Below, one piece after another: positions 60,331 to 64,000 of a DNA stretch of 64,000 nt. The notes under the pieces are model-generated. The model was not told where the DNA came from. It was given only the letters and a program-made list of their open reading frames with translations, and ran no database searches. Every line of letters starts with the position of its first letter. Within the stretch, counting starts at the first letter, position 1. This DNA comes from Desulfofustis limnaeus. Its GTDB lineage: Bacteria; Desulfobacterota; Desulfobulbia; Desulfobulbales; Desulfocapsaceae. The stretch covers positions 3,389,501-3,453,500 of the forward strand of contig NZ_AP025516.1 of NCBI RefSeq assembly GCF_023169885.1. Direction: 5' to 3'. The translations under genes and the position numbers were made by a program.

Positions 60331-61826
60331 TACGACTCCATTTTCGAAATGCCCGCCATCAACTGCGGAATACGTTCAATCCGAGCATGATCGTTGCGGT
60401 GAAAACTCGCCACGACCCTGCCGCCATACATGACTGCCAGCCGGTCTGCCAGCGCCAGCGCTTCCGAGAGATCTCCGGTCACCAATAAAATTCCCGCCTG
60501 TTCGCGCGCTTTGAGCAGCAGGTTCCAGACGTCTTCGGCGGCGGCGATATCCAGTCCCTGGGTCGGCTGCTCGGCCACGATCAACCGCGGCCGCCGATGA
60601 AACTCCCGGGCCAGCACCAGTTTCTGCAGATTGCCGCCGGACAGCTGCCAGGCACAGGCACCGAGATCAGCCGGCCGGATGTCGAATTCCTCCAGCAGCC
60701 GCTTGGCTTTCTGCTCCGCCTCACCGCGCGGCAACCACGGTCCGACGGTAAAACCGCGGCGGGTAGTGAGCAGAAAGTTGTCAAGCAGGTCGAGGCCACG
60801 GCAGGTGGCCAGGCCCTGTCGATCTTCGGGGATATAGGAAAGGGCCTTGTCCCACCGATGTTCGCTGAAAAAGTGCTCCCACGACTGGCCGAGCAGCTGC
60901 ACCGAACCGCTGGTGGGCCGACGCAGTCCGCAGATGGTCTGGATCAAGGGCTTCTGCCCGTTTCCGGCTACACCGATCAAGGCCAGGATCTCTCCCTGGC
61001 GGACTTCCAGCGACACCTCATGCAGATCTTCATCTTTAAGCTGCTCCACCTGGAGCAGCAGCTGCTTCGGTTCAACCGGCTGACGATCGACCTTGAGTAA
61101 CACCTCTCGGCCGACCATCAACTCCGCCAGCTCAGCCGTCGACTGCACCTGGTTCGCCGGCATGACCCGGATCACCTCGCCCCGTTTGAGGATGGCGATA
61201 TCATCGGCAATGGCCATGACCTCTTCGAGCTTGTGGCTGATAAAGACGATCGCCTTGCCGGCTTGACGCATCTGACGCATGGTGGCGAACAGATTCTGCG
61301 CCTCCGCCGGCGTCAATACCGCCGTCGGTTCGTCGAAAATAAGAATCGAGCTGTGCCGGTAGAGTAGCTTGAGGATCTCCACCTGCTGTTTCTCACCCAT
61401 GGACAGATCGGCTATCACGGCCTCCGGGCGCACGTTCATACCGTAGCCGGCCGCCAATTCGCCAACTGTACGGTTCATTTCCCGCACGTTGATCACCGCC
61501 TTGGGTGACTGGCCGAGGAAGACGTTTTCGGCCACCGTCATCGCTTCAACCAGTTTGAAATGCTGGTAGACCATACCGATGCCGGCGCCAATCGCCTGAT
61601 CGGTGGATGCGAAGACCACCGGTCGGCCGTTATGCTGAATCTCGCCCCGATCCGGTTGCAGCTGGCCGGCAAGAATGGACATCAACGTCGACTTGCCGGC
61701 CCCGTTCTCGCCCAGTAAGGCCAAGACCCGGCCGGAATGGATAGCCAGGTCGATCTGGTGATTGGCCCGGACCGAACCGAACGATTTGCTGATGGCCGCC
61801 AATCTGATGACCGGAGTTGCCGCCAC
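60330..61826 (-). CDS. BmpA-type nucleoside/nucleobase ABC transporter ATPase
   Basis: 498 residues with two ATPase domains as in RbsA/NupA: first Walker A GENGAGKST (about 36-44), signature LSMGEKQQVEILKLL (about 140-154), Walker B ILIFDEPTAVL; the second half has GVAGNGQKP in place of a classical Walker A and a signature LSGGNLQKLVLAREF (about 391-405). Tandem ATPases of this layout serve purine nucleoside or base importers. Neighbours are two permeases and a xanthine phosphoribosyltransferase; the BmpA lipoprotein gene is not in the window. Confidence 0.9.
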   Translation of the reverse strand: MAATPVIRLAAISKSFGSVRANHQIDLAIHSGRVLALLGENGAGKSTLMSILAGQLQPDRGEIQHNGRPVVFASTDQAIGAGIGMVYQHFKLVEAMTVAENVFLGQSPKAVINVREMNRTVGELAAGYGMNVRPEAVIADLSMGEKQQVEILKLLYRHSSILIFDEPTAVLTPAEAQNLFATMRQMRQAGKAIVFISHKLEEVMAIADDIAILKRGEVIRVMPANQVQSTAELAELMVGREVLLKVDRQPVEPKQLLLQVEQLKDEDLHEVSLEVRQGEILALIGVAGNGQKPLIQTICGLRRPTSGSVQLLGQSWEHFFSEHRWDKALSYIPEDRQGLATCRGLDLLDNFLLTTRRGFTVGPWLPRGEAEQKAKRLLEEFDIRPADLGACAWQLSGGNLQKLVLAREFHRRPRLIVAEQPTQGLDIAAAEDVWNLLLKAREQAGILLVTGDLSEALALADRLAVMYGGRVVASFHRNDHARIERIPQLMAGISKMES

Positions 61827-61835
61827 GCTCCCCCC

Positions 61836-62321
61836 TTACCGCGACAAACCTGCCATCGGTTGGACAAACTGGGATTCCGCATCCCAGGGAAAAAGAATCC
61901 AGGTGTCCTGGCTGACCTCGGTGACAAAGGTGTCAACCAGCGGCCGGCCGGCCGGTTTAGCGTAGACTGTCGCAAAATGAGCTCTGGGCACCATCTCTTT
62001 GACAAGCTTTGCCGTTCGCCCGGTATCCACCAAGTCATCGATCAGCAGCCACCCTTCACCATCACCTTTGACGCCCTTGAGGATTTCCGCCTCCCCTTTC
62101 TTATCCTGCCAATCATAGCTGGAGATGCAGATGGTCTCCACCAGATGGATATCTAATTCTCGGGCGATGATTGCCGCTGGTACCAGGCCACCGCGGGTAA
62201 TGGCGATCAGCCCCTTGAAATAGTGGACATCGAGCAGGCGCCAGGCCAAAGCCTTGCTGTCGCGATGCAGCTGTTCCCAGGAAATGGGATAGGTCCTTCG
62301 ATAATCTGCGTTCGTATTCAT
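61836..62321 (-). CDS. gpt: Xanthine(-guanine) phosphoribosyltransferase
   Basis: 161 residues. PRTase signature LLIDDLVDTGRTAKLVKEMVP (about 90-110) with the PRPP-binding D-D and T-G-R; FKGLIAITRGGLVPAAIIAREL (about 35-56) and the C-terminal TWILFPWD (about 140-147). Length and W-F-P-W ending fit the E. coli Gpt type. It converts xanthine or guanine with PRPP to XMP/GMP. It lies inside the purine transport gene cluster, 9 bases before the ATPase gene. Confidence 0.93.
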   Translation of the reverse strand: MNTNADYRRTYPISWEQLHRDSKALAWRLLDVHYFKGLIAITRGGLVPAAIIARELDIHLVETICISSYDWQDKKGEAEILKGVKGDGEGWLLIDDLVDTGRTAKLVKEMVPRAHFATVYAKPAGRPLVDTFVTEVSQDTWILFPWDAESQFVQPMAGLSR

Positions 62322-62513
62322 GATAACTCTTCAACTCCGTCTCTTGATAGTGCTCTTCGTTACGGTCTAGGGAACCTTGAAACATTGCCATTTCGCCCAA
62401 ACTCATCGTCGCGCAATCACACTTTATCATCGGAATATCATGTATCTGCCTCCGGTAAAATGATCTTGCGCGCCTCGATCTTGAACGAAATTTCGTTTTT
62501 TTCAAGCTCCCTT

Positions 62514-63434
62514 CTAGTCGATCGGTTCGAGATTTTGCCCGAGGGCGGCCGGCTCATCGCTCCCCCGCCGTCGCCAGGAGGCTAGAACGAGCACCACCAC
62601 CGTCAGCGCATAGGGGAGCATCAACAGCAGCGACGACGGGATCTGGGTTCCGGTAGCTTGCAACCGCAGTTGCAGCGCCATGACCCCCCCGAACAGATAG
62701 GCACCGAATACGGCCCGGCTTGGTCGCCAGAAAGCAAAAATAACCAAGGCCACGGCAATCCAGCCACGGCCACCGGTCAGATTGTTGGTCCATAGATGGG
62801 TATAGGCAAGAGACAGATAAGCCCCGCCCAAGCCGATCAAAAAGCCGCCCACCAAGACCCCGACAAAACGGCAGACCATCACGTTGACCCCGGCCGCAGT
62901 CGCGGCCGCCGGATATTCACCGGCGGCTCTCAGACTCAGACCAAACCGGGTTCGATACAGGACCCACCACAGCACCAACGGCAGCAGATAAGTCACGTAG
63001 ACCAGCAGATCCTGTTGAAAGAAGATCGGACCCAGTAGCGGGATTTCAGCCAGAACCGGAATCGGCAGGGGATCGAATCCCGGCGCTGCTTGGCCCACAT
63101 AGGCAAGGCCCAGGTAGTTGGCAAAGCCAACCCCGAGAATGGTCAGCGCCAGCCCGGAAACCACCTGATTCCCCTGAAAAAAAAGGCATACCACCCCATG
63201 CAGCGAGGCCGCCACCGTTCCGGCCAGACCGGCGGCGATAAAGGCCAGAAAAGGATTGCCTGTCAGCTTGGCGACCAGGAAGCCGGCAAAGGCGCCGATA
63301 ATCATGATGCCTTCTACCCCGAGATTGAGGATACCACTGCGTTCGGTAAAGATTTCTCCGAGCGTGGCATAGAGGATCGGCGTACCAGATTGAACGGCTG
63401 CGGCCAGCAATGGTACGAGCAGCTCGAAGGTCAT
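62514..63434 (-). CDS. BmpA-type ABC transporter permease (YufQ/NupC-like)
   Basis: 306 residues, about nine hydrophobic helices. The N-terminal GTPILYATLGEIFTERSGILNLGVEGIMIIGAFAG (about 18-52) with the conserved N-L-G-V-E-G-I-M and the SLRAAGEYPAAATAAGVNVMVCRFVGVLVGGFLIGLGGAYL (about 186-226) match this importer family. It overlaps the upstream permease by four bases. The 192-base gap between this gene and gpt contains no identified regulatory element. Confidence 0.9.
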   Translation of the reverse strand: MTFELLVPLLAAAVQSGTPILYATLGEIFTERSGILNLGVEGIMIIGAFAGFLVAKLTGNPFLAFIAAGLAGTVAASLHGVVCLFFQGNQVVSGLALTILGVGFANYLGLAYVGQAAPGFDPLPIPVLAEIPLLGPIFFQQDLLVYVTYLLPLVLWWVLYRTRFGLSLRAAGEYPAAATAAGVNVMVCRFVGVLVGGFLIGLGGAYLSLAYTHLWTNNLTGGRGWIAVALVIFAFWRPSRAVFGAYLFGGVMALQLRLQATGTQIPSSLLLMLPYALTVVVLVLASWRRRGSDEPAALGQNLEPID

Positions 63435-64000
63435 GGCGTCCTCCGAGAGAGGATAAAACGATACCTGGTGAAGAAACCGCCGGCCAAGACCGTGAGCAGG
63501 ATTAAGCCCTCGATCATTGCCCCGAAAGCGGCCGGCACCTGCAGGTCAAGCTGCAAGCCCTCGACGCCGACGCGCAGTCCGGCCAGCAGGAAGGCGGCCA
63601 CGCCGATGGCCAGCGGGTTGAGACGGGCCAGCCAGGCAACGACGATGGCGGTATAACCGTAACCGGCCATGATGCTCGGCTGCAACCGGTTGACGGTTGA
63701 AGACGTCTCGAGAAAACCGGCCCACCCGGCCAGGGCACCGCTCAACACCATCACCAACATCACCAGACGATCATAGGGGATGCCGGCATAGCGGGCCGCT
63801 CGTACATTGTCGCCACCGGCTTTGATTTCAAACCCGAGGCGCGTGAAGCGCATGAAGATCCAGACGATCAAGCCGAGTAGCAGACAGTGGACCAGTCCCC
63901 AGCTGAAGTTGCTGGCGCCGATCCGTCCGACCACCGCCGCCTCGGCAAATACCGCTGTCATCGGGAACCCGAAGCTGGCCGGGTCCTTCCATACCCCGTA
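63431..64000 (-). CDS. BmpA-type ABC transporter permease (YufP-like), N-terminus off the right edge
   Basis: The frame is open to the window edge (189 codons visible). FTRLGFEIKAGGDNVRAARYAGIPYDRLVMLVMVLSGALAGWAGFLE is the family's cytoplasmic coupling loop followed by helices; the C-terminal stretch is AAFGAMIEGLILLTVLAGGFFTRYRFILSRRTP. The upstream residues YGVWKDPASFGFPM continue in frame at the window edge. The partner of the permease at 62514. Confidence 0.9.
   Translation of the reverse strand, partial: YGVWKDPASFGFPMTAVFAEAAVVGRIGASNFSWGLVHCLLLGLIVWIFMRFTRLGFEIKAGGDNVRAARYAGIPYDRLVMLVMVLSGALAGWAGFLETSSTVNRLQPSIMAGYGYTAIVVAWLARLNPLAIGVAAFLLAGLRVGVEGLQLDLQVPAAFGAMIEGLILLTVLAGGFFTRYRFILSRRTP

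Noticed and set aside
62322-62513. Leader of gpt considered as a purine, guanidine or PRPP riboswitch
   Set aside because: No conserved core of those classes could be matched; only an untyped short leader is left.

Overview
The window is a bacterial chromosome segment of high GC content. It consists of an integrated temperate tailed phage (left edge to about 20.74 kb) next to ordinary host chromosome (about 20.74 kb to the right edge). The host gene set includes a TRAP transporter, a citramalate synthase, a CxxCH-bearing histidine kinase paired with a sigma-54 regulator, a rhodanese-ferritin fusion, the TIGR04282/TIGR04283 transferase pair and a polyferredoxin. It looks like an anaerobic Desulfobacterota bacterium, perhaps Desulfobulbales. 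That assignment is an inference from gene content, not a proven placement.

Prophage, 1-20.74 kb. A divergent repressor/Cro-like switch sits near 15.9 kb. Leftward from it run the early and late genes, nearly all overlapping by 1-10 bases: a regulatory or hypothetical block, a P4-type primase-helicase, a Toprim primase, the small terminase subunit, a cluster of zinc-ribbon proteins and nucleotide-metabolism-like proteins, the GpA-type large terminase subunit, an Ogr/Delta-like zinc finger, then (after a terminator and a new promoter region with tandem palindromes) a gpW-like protein, the portal and a prohead protease cut by the window edge. A two-gene rightward cassette with its own promoter, paired operators and terminator (2.7-3.55 kb) interrupts the late genes like a moron. 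Rightward from the repressor lies a block of envelope-directed proteins (16.6-19.15 kb), including one with four CxxEWGxDYRMVEFC repeats, then a large serine recombinase. The right boundary falls inside a tRNA gene, of which only the promoter and first ~33 bases remain.

Host, 20.74-38 kb: manganese exporter mntP with a three-way-junction leader RNA candidate; a DUF4412 protein; a class V aminotransferase; an acyl-CoA synthetase; an NDH-2-like flavoprotein with a rhodanese-ferritin protein; an AEC permease; a two-gene arginine catabolic operon (TIGR00300 ornithine cyclodeaminase-type enzyme plus arginase); a three-component TRAP transporter; citramalate synthase; and DUF4384 and PilZ proteins.

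Host, 38-64 kb: a YeiH-type exporter with a large N-terminal extension followed by a heme-motif histidine kinase, its sigma-54 response regulator and a small membrane protein; a hemolysin III family protein; a YnjBCD-like ABC transporter linked to a phosphotransferase with an altered catalytic motif and two TIGR0428x glycosyltransferase-like genes; UvsE; a YdiJ-like FAD/Fe-S dehydrogenase; a K+/H+ antiporter; a frameshifted polyferredoxin; a tandem universal stress protein; and a BmpA-type nucleoside/nucleobase ABC transporter with xanthine phosphoribosyltransferase, running off the right edge.
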